Assembly: GCF_900142695.1 (NCBI RefSeq)
Contig: NZ_FRBU01000001.1
Location: forward strand, 62,001-126,000
DNA: 64,000 nt
Reading direction: 5' to 3'
DNA from: Flavobacterium xanthum
Lineage (GTDB): Bacteria > Bacteroidota > Bacteroidia > Flavobacteriales > Flavobacteriaceae
Under the pieces are notes generated by a model. It was not told where the DNA came from and made no database searches. It saw only the letters and a program-made list of their open reading frames with translations. Both the position numbers and the translations under genes were made by a program. Below, in pieces: positions 37,488 through 46,777 of this stretch; the first letter of the stretch is position 1; every line of letters begins with the position of its first letter.

Positions 37488-38357
37488 ATGTCAAGCGAAC
37501 AAACGGCAATCAAGGCGACTTATTTTAGTATTATAGGAAATACTTGTCTGGCAATAATAAAAGGTTTAGCCGGTTTTTTTGGAAATTCGTATGCCCTAAT
37601 TGCAGATGCAATTGAATCGACTACGGATATTTTTGCTTCTTTTTTGGTGTTGTTTGGAATCAAATATTCCAATAGACCCGCGGATAAAAACCACCCTTAC
37701 GGACACGGTAGGGCAGAACCTTTGATTACTTTTTTAGTGGTAGGTTTTTTGATTACTTCGGCTACGATTATTGCCTATGAAAGTATCATCAATATTGGAA
37801 CGCCGCATCAATTGCCAAAACCATGGACATTAATCGTTCTGGCTGCAATCATCATTTGGAAAGAATATTCTTTTCGAATCGTGATGAAAAGAAGCATTCA
37901 AACCAATAGTTCCTCACTAAGAGCCGATGCTTGGCACCATCGCAGCGATGCAATTACTTCTGTGGCGGCATTTCTTGGGATTTCCGTTGCATTAATTTTA
38001 GGGAATGGTTACGAATCTGCAGATGATTGGGCAGCACTTTTTGCTTCTGGATTCATACTTTATAACAGTTACCTTATTTTCAGACCCGCTTTGGGCGAAA
38101 TAATGGACGAGCATTTATACGATGATTTGATCGAGCAAATCCGAATGATTTCTATTCAGGTGGATGGAATTATTGATACCGAGAAATGTTTCATTCGAAA
38201 AGCCGGTATGCAATATCACGTGGATTTACATGCAACGGTTGATTCAAATATTACGGTGAAAGAAGGGCACGATCTCGCTCATAAACTAAAAGATACTTTG
38301 AGGGAAAAAATCCCGGAATTGGGACATGTGTTAATTCATGTGGAACCAAATGATTAG
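37488..38357 (+). CDS. Cation diffusion facilitator (zinc/divalent metal efflux)
   Basis: 289 residues with about six membrane helices. Metal-site motifs of the CDF family are present: NSYALIADAIESTTD, NHPYGHGRAEPL, and DAWHHRSDAITSV in the fifth helix. The C-terminal cytoplasmic domain (RKAGMQYHVDLHATVDS, HVLIHVEP) has the ferredoxin-like fold that senses metal. It exports Zn, Co, Fe or Mn with proton exchange; metal choice cannot be read. It has its own terminator. Confidence 0.92.
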   Translation: MSSEQTAIKATYFSIIGNTCLAIIKGLAGFFGNSYALIADAIESTTDIFASFLVLFGIKYSNRPADKNHPYGHGRAEPLITFLVVGFLITSATIIAYESIINIGTPHQLPKPWTLIVLAAIIIWKEYSFRIVMKRSIQTNSSSLRADAWHHRSDAITSVAAFLGISVALILGNGYESADDWAALFASGFILYNSYLIFRPALGEIMDEHLYDDLIEQIRMISIQVDGIIDTEKCFIRKAGMQYHVDLHATVDSNITVKEGHDLAHKLKDTLREKIPELGHVLIHVEPND

Positions 38358-38373
38358 ATTGGTATCCAATAAA

Positions 38374-38414
38374 ATTAAAAAAGGCACCGAAATTATTTTC
38401 GAGTGCCTTTTTTA
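38374..38414 (+). terminator. Terminator of the CDF gene
   Basis: The stem AAAAAAGGCAC / GTGCCTTTTTT with an inner CGAAA / TTTCG extension and a T run. Confidence 0.88.
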
Positions 38415-38428
38415 ATTTACTTATATTT

Positions 38429-38453
38429 TGTCACATCGAGCGCAGTCGAGATG
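38429..38453. repeat. Short dispersed repeat (TCGACTGCGCTCGATGTG type)
   Basis: TGTCACATCGAGCGCAGTCG followed by AGATG, a palindrome-rich intergenic sequence familiar from many Bacteroidota genomes. A single copy is seen in this window. Confidence 0.45.
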
Positions 38454-38500
38454 CACTAAGTGTTCTCATCTAAACTCGAACTGATAAATAGAATCTTTGT

Positions 38501-40987
38501 TTACTCCAATATATTCAAAAACTTTAGCCCAAAAACAACTCCGTCACCTTGAAAACCATTTTGGTAGGAACGTACATAATCAACACGAAGCATTTTAAAT
38601 TTACCAAAACCTAAATTGTCTAGCCCAACTGTGACTTCAGTATAAGGTTTGTTATTAGGAGTAGACAATGCATGAGCACCTAGTATCAAAGTTGATTTTA
38701 GTTTGTTCAACAATGGTATTTTATTTATGATATAGCCTTTATCATTGTATTCCGTATGCGCTTCAAAATAGCTGTCATTCGTACTGTTAGAATAATATGG
38801 AAGCAAATTAAACACATTCAAATAACGCGCTGTTTGTCCAATGTGGGTTTGGTTTCCATTAAAATGTTTGTAATCTATAAAAGCAATATTATCTGCATTT
38901 AGAAACTTTCCTGCTTTTAGATTCAATCCTAAAACGCCTTTATTGCCCAATATCAAATCATACGTTATTCGGGTATTGAAATGGTCAAACTCATACTTCT
39001 TTTCGTTTGCCGCAATTGCTTTTTCGTAACCTAAATAGAGCGTTGGATATTTTTCATTTCGGATGTTGAATTTCCCACCAGGACGGGAGGAATATTTATT
39101 TCCAAAATTGATTCTTGCAAGCAAATTAATTTTCGTCAAATGATGCTTTTCAAAAGCAGGACTAGCGAAATCATTCGGAGCCAACGGATTATTCGACGTG
39201 TATAAATCGGCTTTGCTAAACAAAGAAAAATCAGTATTGTTAAATAATGGTTTGCGTTGCTGGTAGTCTATTTTTCCATTTAGATTTACACCATTTGCAA
39301 TATCTTGGCTGTAGCCAATTGCAACCGATTCCAGATTATACAGCTTCATGAAATTGTTCTTGAAAGCCAAAGAACTTATTGTATTTATCACTTTGCTAAT
39401 TGGCTCATTCGGATTAAATTGCTTTACGGAACTACCACCAGTCATATATAAAGTGGCATAATTCTGATTATTGAAACGGTGGATAAATTGTCCAGTGACG
39501 CGCAAACGATCTTCAGCAAAACCATAATTGAGTTTGGTACTGATCGAAGTATATATTCCTTTACTTTCCTGATTTTTCCAGTTGGTGTATCGGAACCCCG
39601 AATCAAAATTATATCCTTGAACGGTATTGAAACTGAGCGAACCAAGATTTAATAATCCTTCGTAACTAAAACTGTGTTTTTTGGTGCTATTTTTATAGGT
39701 GTAGCCGGTCAGCAGCTTTAATGGTTTGAATTTATTTCCTTTGGAATCAATTGAATCTAAGTATTTTTCTGAATTTCGAACTTTGTAAATGCTGTCTTTT
39801 CTAACATAATCCGTACTTTCTTCTATTGTTAAAGGAATGGGTCTGTTCGCATTCCAAAATAAGCTGTCTTTTTTATTGGCATTTATTTCGATGCGCGTAA
39901 TTTCATTTGTAAATGTTTTGGGAGCAAATGCATTTATGAATTCGTAATTACTATACACGTAATTGTATTTTCCAGTAAATTTTATTCCAAAAGCACCAGC
40001 TGTAATTTCGAGACTTTGAGTGTTTTTGGCCCAGATTTTATTGCTTTTGTTGTAGCTAAAGTTTTGTTTTAAGGTCATCACATCCAGAAACTCTTCTTTT
40101 ATTCGGTAGCCTTTTATATCTAAATCAACAGCGTAAATTGCCCAGGAATCTTCCACAATGTAGATATATCCTTCAAAAACAGGTTCGCTATCGCGCTTTG
40201 CAATTACTTTTATTTTGTTAATCATGTTGGCATTCTCGTCAATAAATGTGCTTTCTAACTTGTAATTATAGTAGTTAAAAGCATTATTCGCTATAGGAGA
40301 AATCATTTGAATGCCAAAATCGATAGTGTTGTCATAGAAATCATAGAACGAAGATCTGGCCGTATTGTAGCTGTAGCCATTGTTGCTGCCACTTACTTTT
40401 GAGGCTGTAACGACTTCTTTTAAATTGTTGGGTTTTTCAAAAGCTATTTTAGAAAAGGTCTCAGACAATGAAATAATTCCGGTTCCGGTAGAATCCAAAG
40501 CACCATCCAAGTCGCCAATTTTTTGCCCTAATATTTTTTTAGGTGCATTTTTTAGTTTAAAAATACCTCTGGAATAAAAGTCGGCGTTGAATCGATTGGT
40601 TTTTTCGGTGTTTTGTTTCCTGCGGGCAATCGCACTTTTTATAATTGCCAAAGCCGGATTGTTTTTTTTATTGATGATTACTTCGTTTAATGAGAAACTC
40701 TCTTCGATCATTTTGATGTTCAACGAATAAGGTAATTTATCAATTTGGATGGCTACTTTTTGGGTTTTAAAACCTAAAAACTGAAAAACAACGGATTGTT
40801 TTCCTTTTTTATTTAAGTTGAACTCGTAATTTCCCTGTTCGTTAGAAGTAGTTCCATTATAGGTGTCTTCCTGGAAAATAGTGACAAAAGGCAAGGGATT
40901 TCCTTTTTCGTCTGAAACAGTTCCTTTTATTTGTGCATGGCTGCCAAATGAAGCTAAGAAGAGCAGAAGTAAGTAGTATTTTTTCAT
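38501..40987 (-). CDS. DUF5686 outer-membrane protein with N-terminal CarboxypepD_reg-like domain
   Basis: 828 residues from MKKYYLLLLFLASFGSHAQ. The ATG at 40987 is preferred to 41005 because the signal peptide begins there. Residues 25-110 form a carboxypeptidase-regulatory-like beta sandwich (GTVSDEKGNPLPFVTIFQED, TSNEQGNYEF). The rest is the DUF5686 domain: a periplasmic part and a C-terminal beta barrel ending in aromatic-rich strands (VRSYQNGFQGDGVVFGLKFL). There is no TonB plug, so it is not a TonB receptor. Function unknown; the domain architecture suggests an outer-membrane assembly or transport role. Confidence 0.85.
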   Translation of the reverse strand: MKKYYLLLLFLASFGSHAQIKGTVSDEKGNPLPFVTIFQEDTYNGTTSNEQGNYEFNLNKKGKQSVVFQFLGFKTQKVAIQIDKLPYSLNIKMIEESFSLNEVIINKKNNPALAIIKSAIARRKQNTEKTNRFNADFYSRGIFKLKNAPKKILGQKIGDLDGALDSTGTGIISLSETFSKIAFEKPNNLKEVVTASKVSGSNNGYSYNTARSSFYDFYDNTIDFGIQMISPIANNAFNYYNYKLESTFIDENANMINKIKVIAKRDSEPVFEGYIYIVEDSWAIYAVDLDIKGYRIKEEFLDVMTLKQNFSYNKSNKIWAKNTQSLEITAGAFGIKFTGKYNYVYSNYEFINAFAPKTFTNEITRIEINANKKDSLFWNANRPIPLTIEESTDYVRKDSIYKVRNSEKYLDSIDSKGNKFKPLKLLTGYTYKNSTKKHSFSYEGLLNLGSLSFNTVQGYNFDSGFRYTNWKNQESKGIYTSISTKLNYGFAEDRLRVTGQFIHRFNNQNYATLYMTGGSSVKQFNPNEPISKVINTISSLAFKNNFMKLYNLESVAIGYSQDIANGVNLNGKIDYQQRKPLFNNTDFSLFSKADLYTSNNPLAPNDFASPAFEKHHLTKINLLARINFGNKYSSRPGGKFNIRNEKYPTLYLGYEKAIAANEKKYEFDHFNTRITYDLILGNKGVLGLNLKAGKFLNADNIAFIDYKHFNGNQTHIGQTARYLNVFNLLPYYSNSTNDSYFEAHTEYNDKGYIINKIPLLNKLKSTLILGAHALSTPNNKPYTEVTVGLDNLGFGKFKMLRVDYVRSYQNGFQGDGVVFGLKFLNILE

Positions 40988-41081
40988 GAAAGTTTTTTCT
41001 CTCACAAAAATAGAAGAAGTTTAAAAAGAGCCTATTAATTATTTGTTAAAGATTTCTTTGGAAGGTAATTATAATGTAGAA

Positions 41082-41495
41082 CTACAAAAAAGATTGTATC
41101 GCGAGTTCGTAACTCTTTAAACCAAAACCCAGAATAACTCCTTTGGCATTTCCTGAAATATAGGATTGATGTCTAAAGCTTTCACGTGAAAAAGTATTCG
41201 AAATATGGACTTCAACAACTGGAGTAGTAACGGCTTTTACGGCGTCGCCAATTCCTATAGAAGTATGCGTGTACGCTCCAGCATTTAAGATAATTCCATC
41301 GAATGAAAAACCGTATTCTTGAATTTTATCGATTAATTCACCTTCAATATTACTTTGAAAATAAGTAAATTCAATCGTTGGAAATTGGATTTGCAAAGTG
41401 GTAAAATATTCTTCAAAAGTTTGACTTCCATAAATTTCTGGTTCGCGTTTACCAAGAAGGTTGAGGTTTGGTCCGTTGATGATACTAATTTTCAT
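41082..41495 (-). CDS. aroQ: Type II 3-dehydroquinate dehydratase
   Basis: 137 residues, typical for the dodecameric type II enzyme of the shikimate pathway. The N-terminus has GPNLNLLGKREPEIYGSQTF with catalytic Tyr22 and Arg17. NAGAYTHTSIGIGDAV binds substrate, and VVEVHISN supplies His97. It is cytoplasmic. It is transcribed after the beta-barrel gene at 41572-42135 but separated from it by a terminator. Confidence 0.95.
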   Translation of the reverse strand: MKISIINGPNLNLLGKREPEIYGSQTFEEYFTTLQIQFPTIEFTYFQSNIEGELIDKIQEYGFSFDGIILNAGAYTHTSIGIGDAVKAVTTPVVEVHISNTFSRESFRHQSYISGNAKGVILGFGLKSYELAIQSFL

Positions 41496-41516
41496 AATGC
41501 TTGTTTTGGTAAAAAT

Positions 41517-41549
41517 AAAAAAACCGTTCCAATTTATAGAACGGTTTAG
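41517..41549 (-). terminator. Terminator of the beta-barrel gene at 41572-42135
   Basis: The stem AAACCGTTC / GAACGGTTT with a T run on the minus strand, between that gene and aroQ. Confidence 0.8.
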
Positions 41550-41571
41550 TAAATTTAATTTTATAGTAGTG

Positions 41572-42135
41572 CTAGAATTTAAATCCAGCTGAAATTTGAA
41601 GCACGGAATTCTTAACTTCTGCTTCTTTTGAAGCTTCAGTTAATCCTAATACATAACGTCCTTGAAGAAAAAAGTTTTTAGTGACATTCAAACTCAATCC
41701 GCCTGCTACTCCAAACTCAAAAGTTTCTGCATTTTTAACATCAAATTCGTTTCTTTCGCTTAATAAAAAAGACGCTTGTGGACCTAGATCCAAACTCACA
41801 GTTTTGTTTAGGTTAAATTTGGCCAAAACCGGAATCGATAAATAACCCAATTCATTTTTGAATTCTTCAACTGCATTTTTGTAAGTAGCTCCCTGAGTTG
41901 AATATAGTAATTCAGGTTGTATCGAGAAACCATCTGTTAATTTAAGTTCAGCCACTAAACCCGCATGATAGCTGGTTATCGCATCTGTATTGTAATTGTC
42001 GCTGTTTACTGTGATTTCACTACCATTTTGGTTTGCGTAGTTTAAACCACCTTTAAATCCAAATCGTACTAACTGTGCTTGCATATCTACTGATCCGGCA
42101 AGAAGCACTACTGCAACTAGAATTATTTTTTTCAT
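41572..42135 (-). CDS. PorT-like outer-membrane beta-barrel protein
   Basis: 187 residues: signal peptide MKKIILVAVVLLAGSVDMQA, then QLVRFGFKGGLNYANQNGSE and alternating strands through VTKNFFLQGRYVLGLTEASK to a C-terminal aromatic residue in ISAGFKF, as in eight-stranded barrels. It belongs to the outer-membrane beta-barrel (OmpA-like/PorT-like) superfamily; whether it takes part in T9SS like PorT is not shown. Confidence 0.82.
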   Translation of the reverse strand: MKKIILVAVVLLAGSVDMQAQLVRFGFKGGLNYANQNGSEITVNSDNYNTDAITSYHAGLVAELKLTDGFSIQPELLYSTQGATYKNAVEEFKNELGYLSIPVLAKFNLNKTVSLDLGPQASFLLSERNEFDVKNAETFEFGVAGGLSLNVTKNFFLQGRYVLGLTEASKEAEVKNSVLQISAGFKF

Positions 42136-42548
42136 AATTTTTTTTATTGATTATTATTAATTAAAATGGGACTCTTACTTAAAACTGTTTTGTTTATTAA
42201 TTATTGTGAACCATTTAAAATATGCAAAATACAAAAATTGGTCCAAAACTTTGTTGAATTGTGCTTCGTTGCCTTTTTCTAGTGCATTTTTATGGGTGTA
42301 CAAACTTTTTTTTAATCTAATTGTTTAAATAATAGCGTGTTATGTTTCGTGCAATTATTCTGTATTTAATTTTTTTATTTAGTATTAATTTTTAAATGAT
42401 CACTTAAGAAGGTAGTATTTATATTTTATGTGGCATTGGATGATTTAATTTTTATCCAGTAAAAAATGTTAACAACTTGTAATGGTAAGAAGTGTATTAC
42501 TTTAAAATTAGTATAATTTTATAGTCCTATTAATAAAAAATTTAAAAA
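42136..42548. other. AT-rich divergent intergenic region
   Basis: A 413-bp region between two divergent outer-membrane barrel genes. No open frame, hairpin or clear TAnnTTTG box was found on either strand. It must hold the promoters of both genes, but I cannot point to them. Confidence 0.4.
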
Positions 42549-43139
42549 ATGAAAAAAGTTATTTTATCAGTATGTATTGGTTTGTTTTGTCTCAGCGGAA
42601 ACGCACAAAATGAAGGTGGTTTTAGAGTGGGCTTAGATTTAGGTGCTGTTCCAACAAACGGTGGTGGAGGAATCTTGCTGTCATTAGAACCAAAATACAA
42701 TATTAAAGATAATATGAATGTTGGTTTACGTATAGGAGTAGCTGCGATTGTTCGCGATATAAATGATTCGGGTGCCACTACTAGTGCAAAAGTGGCTGCT
42801 AATGGTTCGTATGTTGCTACTTATGATTATTATTTCAACGGCGCGGGGAAATCTTTTGTTCCTTATATAGGCGCTGGTGCGGGTTATTATAGTATTGCAA
42901 ATGTAGAGGTGGATGATACGGATAATAACAATGATTTTACTGTAGATGCAACCGGTAAAATGGGAGGATTAGTTCGTGGTGGTTTTGAGTGGGGAAAATT
43001 CAGAATGGGATTAGAATATAATTTAGTGCCTGAATCAACTTTACAAGATATCAATGGAAATAATCAAGGTACTGTAGCAAATTCCTATGTTGGGATTCAT
43101 CTAGGATTTTATGTAGGTGGCGGTAAATGGGGAAAATAG
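42549..43139 (+). CDS. Outer-membrane beta-barrel protein
   Basis: 196 residues: signal peptide MKKVILSVCIGLFCLSGNAQ, Gly-rich first strand (GGFRVGLDLGAVPTNGGGGI), then strands YVATYDYYFNGAGKSFVPYI, GGLVRGGFEWGKFRMGLEYN and a final YVGIHLGFYVGGGKWGK. A porin-like or OmpW-like small barrel of unknown ligand. It is divergent from another barrel gene and has its own terminator. Confidence 0.82.
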   Translation: MKKVILSVCIGLFCLSGNAQNEGGFRVGLDLGAVPTNGGGGILLSLEPKYNIKDNMNVGLRIGVAAIVRDINDSGATTSAKVAANGSYVATYDYYFNGAGKSFVPYIGAGAGYYSIANVEVDDTDNNNDFTVDATGKMGGLVRGGFEWGKFRMGLEYNLVPESTLQDINGNNQGTVANSYVGIHLGFYVGGGKWGK

Positions 43140-43157
43140 TTTTTCAAGTTTAAATTG

Positions 43158-43190
43158 TTTAAAAACCACTCTTAGCAGTGGTTTTTTTTA
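43158..43190 (+). terminator. Terminator of the beta-barrel gene
   Basis: The stem AAAAACCACT / AGTGGTTTTT followed by further T. Confidence 0.85.
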
Positions 43191-43215
43191 GCTCAAAAAG
43201 AGTTACTTTGTAGCC

Positions 43216-44118
43216 ATGAATTGGGACAGTTATATAAAGAGTTATCAATCGTATCTAAAAATTGAACGCGGTTTGTCAAAGAATACAATAGAAAACTATT
43301 CTTTTGATATTGAACGATTGTATCTTTTTTTAGATCAAAATAATAGTATGGTTTCGCCAATAACTATTGGCGAGGAAATGGTGCAACAATTTATATATAA
43401 CATTTCAAAGGAAGTTAATCCACGCTCACAAGCTAGAATTATTTCAGGATTAAAAAGTTTTTTTGGCTATTTAATTTTTGAAGAGTATCGAAAGGACAAC
43501 CCCTTAGAAAGTATTGAAACGCCTAAAATAGGTCGGAAGTTACCTGATGTTTTAGCTGTAGATGAAATCGACAGACTTATAGAAGCCATTGACTTTACTA
43601 CAAATGAAGGGGAACGTAACCGAGCCATACTGGAAACTCTCTATGGTTGTGGTCTAAGAGTATCTGAACTAGTTGCATTAAAAATATCCGATTTATTTTT
43701 TGAAGAAGGTTTTATTAAAATCACAGGAAAGGGAAACAAACAACGTTTTGTTCCTATTAGTGAAATCACTCAAAAGTACATTCAGTTATACCGCGAAACT
43801 ATTAGAAATAATGTAAATATCCAAAAAGGATTTGAAGATACTTTGTTTTTAAATCGACGCGGGAGGCAGTTAACTAGAGCTATGATTTTTACCATTATTA
43901 AAAATTTAGCGGTAAAAATAGATTTACATAAAACAATTAGTCCGCATACTTTGCGGCATTCTTTTGCCACACATCTTTTAGAAAATGGTGCTGATTTACG
44001 TTCCATTCAGTTAATGCTAGGCCACGAATCGATAACAACAACAGAAATTTATGTGCATCTTGATCGAAAGTTTTTGACGGAAGTGCTGCATTCATTTCAT
44101 CCACGAAAGAATTTTTGA
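43216..44118 (+). CDS. xerD: Site-specific tyrosine recombinase XerC/XerD
   Basis: 300 residues: N-terminal SAM-like core-binding domain (YIKSYQSYLKIERGLSKNTI) and catalytic domain with the complete set Arg148 (GLRVSEL), Lys172, His244 and Arg247 (HTLRHSF), His270 (LGHESI) and Tyr279. Resolves chromosome dimers at dif. Length and the lack of nearby att-like sites speak for a housekeeping Xer rather than a phage integrase. The C versus D naming cannot be settled here. Confidence 0.93.
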   Translation: MNWDSYIKSYQSYLKIERGLSKNTIENYSFDIERLYLFLDQNNSMVSPITIGEEMVQQFIYNISKEVNPRSQARIISGLKSFFGYLIFEEYRKDNPLESIETPKIGRKLPDVLAVDEIDRLIEAIDFTTNEGERNRAILETLYGCGLRVSELVALKISDLFFEEGFIKITGKGNKQRFVPISEITQKYIQLYRETIRNNVNIQKGFEDTLFLNRRGRQLTRAMIFTIIKNLAVKIDLHKTISPHTLRHSFATHLLENGADLRSIQLMLGHESITTTEIYVHLDRKFLTEVLHSFHPRKNF

Positions 44119-44168
44119 TTGCCTTTAGTAAACTCAAAAAAAGCCACCGTCTATAGTAATGATAAGAC

Positions 44169-44212
44169 ACAAAAAAGACCTGATGAATTTTTTCATTAGG
44201 TCTTTTTTTATT
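44169..44212. terminator. Bidirectional terminator between xerD and rny
   Basis: AAAAAAGACCTGATGAA / TTCATTAGGTCTTTTTT, with one G-T pair, forms a long stem with A/T runs on both sides and sits between two convergent genes. Confidence 0.85.
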
Positions 44213-44237
44213 TCTCCTTTGGATAGGCTCAAGGATG

Positions 44238-45803
44238 TTACTTGGCAATATTCACCGCTCTTGTCTCGCGAATAACAGTTACTTTAACTTGTCCAGGATA
44301 AGTCATCTCTGTTTGGATTTTTTGTGAGATATCAAAGGATAAACTAGCAGCGTTTTCATCTGAAACTTTTTCACTTTCCACAATGACACGAAGCTCTCTA
44401 CCAGCTTGAATAGCGTACGCATTTTTCACACCGCTAAATCCGTAAGCTACTTCTTCAAGATCTTTCAAACGTTGAATGTAAGAATCCAATACTTGTCTTC
44501 TTGCTCCTGGTCTTGCTCCTGAAATAGCATCACAAACCTGAATGATTGGCGATAATAATGATTTCATTTCAATTTCATCGTGGTGCGCTCCAATGGCGTT
44601 ACACACTTCTTCTTTTTCACCATATTTCTCCGCCCAATGCATTCCTAACAAGGCATGTGGTAAATCACTTTCAGCATCGGGTACTTTACCAATATCGTGC
44701 AATAAACCAGCACGTTTCGCTAGTTTTACATTTAAACCTAGTTCAGCTGCCATAATTCCGCAAAGTTTAGAAACTTCACGAGAGTGCTGCAATAAATTCT
44801 GACCATAAGAAGAACGGTATTTCATACGTCCTACCACTTTAATTAATTCAGGGTGTAAACCGTGAATTCCTAAATCGATTACGGTACGTTTACCCACTTC
44901 AATAATTTCATCATCAATTTGTTTCGCAGTTTTAGCAACTACTTCTTCAATACGTGCGGGATGAATTCTTCCGTCAGTCACTAATTTGTGCAAAGCCAAA
45001 CGTGCAATTTCTCGACGTACAGGATCAAAACAAGAAAGGATAATAGCTTCTGGTGTGTCATCTACAATGATTTCTACGCCAGTTGCGGCCTCTAGTGCAC
45101 GGATATTTCTACCTTCACGACCAATGATTCTACCTTTTACATCATCTGATTCTATGTTGAACACAGAAACGCAGTTTTCTACCGCTTCTTCTGTACCAAC
45201 TCTCTGTATTGTATTGATGATTATTTTTTTAGCCTCTTGTTGCGCTGTCAATTTAGCTTCTTCAATCGTGTCTTGTATGTGAGACATCGCTTTGCTTTTA
45301 GCTTCCGCTTTCAAACCTTCTACTAATTGGTTCTTCGCTTCTTCAGCAGATAAACCAGAGATTACCTCTAATTGTTGCAATTGACTTTTATGCAATTTTT
45401 CAACTTCAGCTTGTTTTTTGTCTAGATTCTCAATTTTAGAAGTGTATTCTGTAGTTTTAGATTCAAAATCATCATTAACTTTTTTAGCTTTTGATAATTC
45501 ATTTGAAATTTGAGATTCTTTGTCACGAACTCTTTTTTCTATTTCAGCAACCTTTTTATCCCGGGATAAAATAACTTGTTCATGTTCTGATTTTAATTCA
45601 ATAAATTTCTCTTTAGCTTGTAGAATTTTATCTTTCTTTATGTTTTCGGCTTCAAGATTTGCATCTTTCAAAATGGAAGCCGCTTCTTTTTTTGAATTTT
45701 TTATTAAGTTAGATATGTTGCTTTTTTCTATCAATTTGGCGATACCAAAACCCGCTGCAATCCCTATAATTCCTGAAATAATAATCGTTAATATGTTGTC
45801 CAT
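44238..45803 (-). CDS. rny: Ribonuclease Y
   Basis: A 521-residue endoribonuclease that starts mRNA decay at the membrane. N-terminal membrane helix ([19 protein letters not shown]), a long coiled coil to about 190, a KH domain with [19 protein letters not shown], and an HD domain with [10 protein letters not shown]. The size and order of domains match the Bacillus enzyme. It lies downstream of the 6S-like RNA and zapA on the same strand; its own promoter is not evident. Confidence 0.96.
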   Translation of the reverse strand: MDNILTIIISGIIGIAAGFGIAKLIEKSNISNLIKNSKKEAASILKDANLEAENIKKDKILQAKEKFIELKSEHEQVILSRDKKVAEIEKRVRDKESQISNELSKAKKVNDDFESKTTEYTSKIENLDKKQAEVEKLHKSQLQQLEVISGLSAEEAKNQLVEGLKAEAKSKAMSHIQDTIEEAKLTAQQEAKKIIINTIQRVGTEEAVENCVSVFNIESDDVKGRIIGREGRNIRALEAATGVEIIVDDTPEAIILSCFDPVRREIARLALHKLVTDGRIHPARIEEVVAKTAKQIDDEIIEVGKRTVIDLGIHGLHPELIKVVGRMKYRSSYGQNLLQHSREVSKLCGIMAAELGLNVKLAKRAGLLHDIGKVPDAESDLPHALLGMHWAEKYGEKEEVCNAIGAHHDEIEMKSLLSPIIQVCDAISGARPGARRQVLDSYIQRLKDLEEVAYGFSGVKNAYAIQAGRELRVIVESEKVSDENAASLSFDISQKIQTEMTYPGQVKVTVIRETRAVNIAK

Positions 45804-45823
45804 GTTTGTTAAAATTTATATAT

Positions 45824-45987
45824 AAAAAAGCCTACATTAGAGTGATTGAATAAACTCGAAAAGACAAGTTTTGAGCTAACTCACTGTTCAAGTTTCCTCG
45901 CCGGAGCGTGGCATGCTTTAGTAGTGATGATTTGCTCATTCTAAATTGTTAGTGTTGAGTTTACCAAATAAGAACTAATGTAGGCAG
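45824..45987 (-). ncRNA. ssrS: 6S-like RNA
   Basis: On minus, GCCTACATTAG (45985-45975) pairs perfectly with CTAATGTAGGC (45840-45830), followed by six T, so a closing stem doubles as terminator. Further pairs lie inside (TAAACTC with GAGTTTA, GAGC with GCTC, TCACT with AGTGA), giving a long rod with an internal bulge and a GC-rich apical part (CCACGCTCCGGCGAGG), the 6S RNA architecture. Length about 164 matches. It lies immediately after zapA, the same neighbour as ssrS in E. coli. 6S RNA binds the housekeeping RNA polymerase. No separate promoter is clear; it may be processed from the zapA transcript. Confidence 0.75.
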
Positions 45988-46011
45988 TATCTTAGTTTTT
46001 GTAAAGAACGT

Positions 46012-46305
46012 TTATTTGTCGAGATATTGATCTAAAACCGCGTTGATTTTTTTAATTCTTTCAATGGTCGCTTCTCCATCAATGGTGTTGTCAATTTGTT
46101 TTTGTTCTGTCTGTGAGGCAAACTGCAGGGCACACATAGCCAATACATCTTGTTTATCTCGCACCGCATAATTTTCTTCAAATTGCTTTATCATCTTATC
46201 AATTTTTTTAGAAGCACTTCTTAGCCCTTCTTCCTGAGAGAGATCTACCGTTAAAGGGTAAACCCGGTCTGCTATTGATATTTTAATTTTAAGCTTTTCG
46301 TCCAT
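46012..46305 (-). CDS. zapA: Cell division protein ZapA
   Basis: 97 residues: MDEKLKIKISIADRVYPLTV then a helical half beginning EEGLRSASKKIDKMIKQF and ending in a coiled coil. ZapA bundles FtsZ protofilaments at the division site. It is the second gene after a 96-residue coiled-coil gene, 8 bp apart, and is followed by the 6S-like RNA. Confidence 0.92.
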   Translation of the reverse strand: MDEKLKIKISIADRVYPLTVDLSQEEGLRSASKKIDKMIKQFEENYAVRDKQDVLAMCALQFASQTEQKQIDNTIDGEATIERIKKINAVLDQYLDK

Positions 46306-46313
46306 ATCTTTTA

Positions 46314-46604
46314 TTAATCGGATAGCTGTGCTATACAGTAATCAATTTCGCGAATTAATGAATTTATTTTAAGCTTCGTATCTCTTTTATCTTCGTCACT
46401 GCCTAGTAATGTATTTGCTATTTTGAGTGCTTCATACTGCGTTTTTAGCGCTTCAATCTCTTTTGATTGAGTTTGTATTATGGAGGCAGTTTTTGTTAAT
46501 TCGTCTTTCAAATCTTGATTGTTTTTCTCTAAACCTTTCATTTTCATAAAAAGTTTTTCGACTTTATTTTCAAGAGTATCAATAATTTCTGCAATTGCAC
46601 TCAT
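46314..46604 (-). CDS. Small coiled-coil protein next to ZapA (ZapB-like candidate)
   Basis: 96 residues, nearly all heptad-repeat coiled coil from EIIDTLENKVEKLFMKMKGL to EALKTQYEALKIANTLLG. There is no signal peptide. Its position directly before zapA in the same operon, and its size, suggest a ZapA partner working like ZapB, but coiled coils carry no specific signature and I infer this only from context. Confidence 0.75.
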   Translation of the reverse strand: MSAIAEIIDTLENKVEKLFMKMKGLEKNNQDLKDELTKTASIIQTQSKEIEALKTQYEALKIANTLLGSDEDKRDTKLKINSLIREIDYCIAQLSD

Positions 46605-46632
46605 TATATATCCTATTCATTACATAATCATA

Positions 46633-46662
46633 CAAAGTTAGTATTCCTTTTTAATTTTGCAA
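46633..46662 (-). promoter_or_regulatory. Promoter of the coiled-coil/zapA operon
   Basis: TTG (46662-46660) - N19 - TAACTTTG (46640-46633) on minus, 29 bp before the ATG at 46604. Confidence 0.65.
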
Positions 46663-46777
46663 TATTTTATTATTTTTTTTGCATTAAATTAATTAAATCC
46701 CAGCGTCACAAATGGTTATGAAGTTATTTTCTATAGAAGTTTTAAATACTTTTTTTACCTTAGCAAAAATGTAAACC

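Noticed and set aside
43216..44118. xerD as integrase of a mobile element
   Set aside because: No direct repeats, tRNA target or cargo genes nearby; housekeeping neighbours on both sides.
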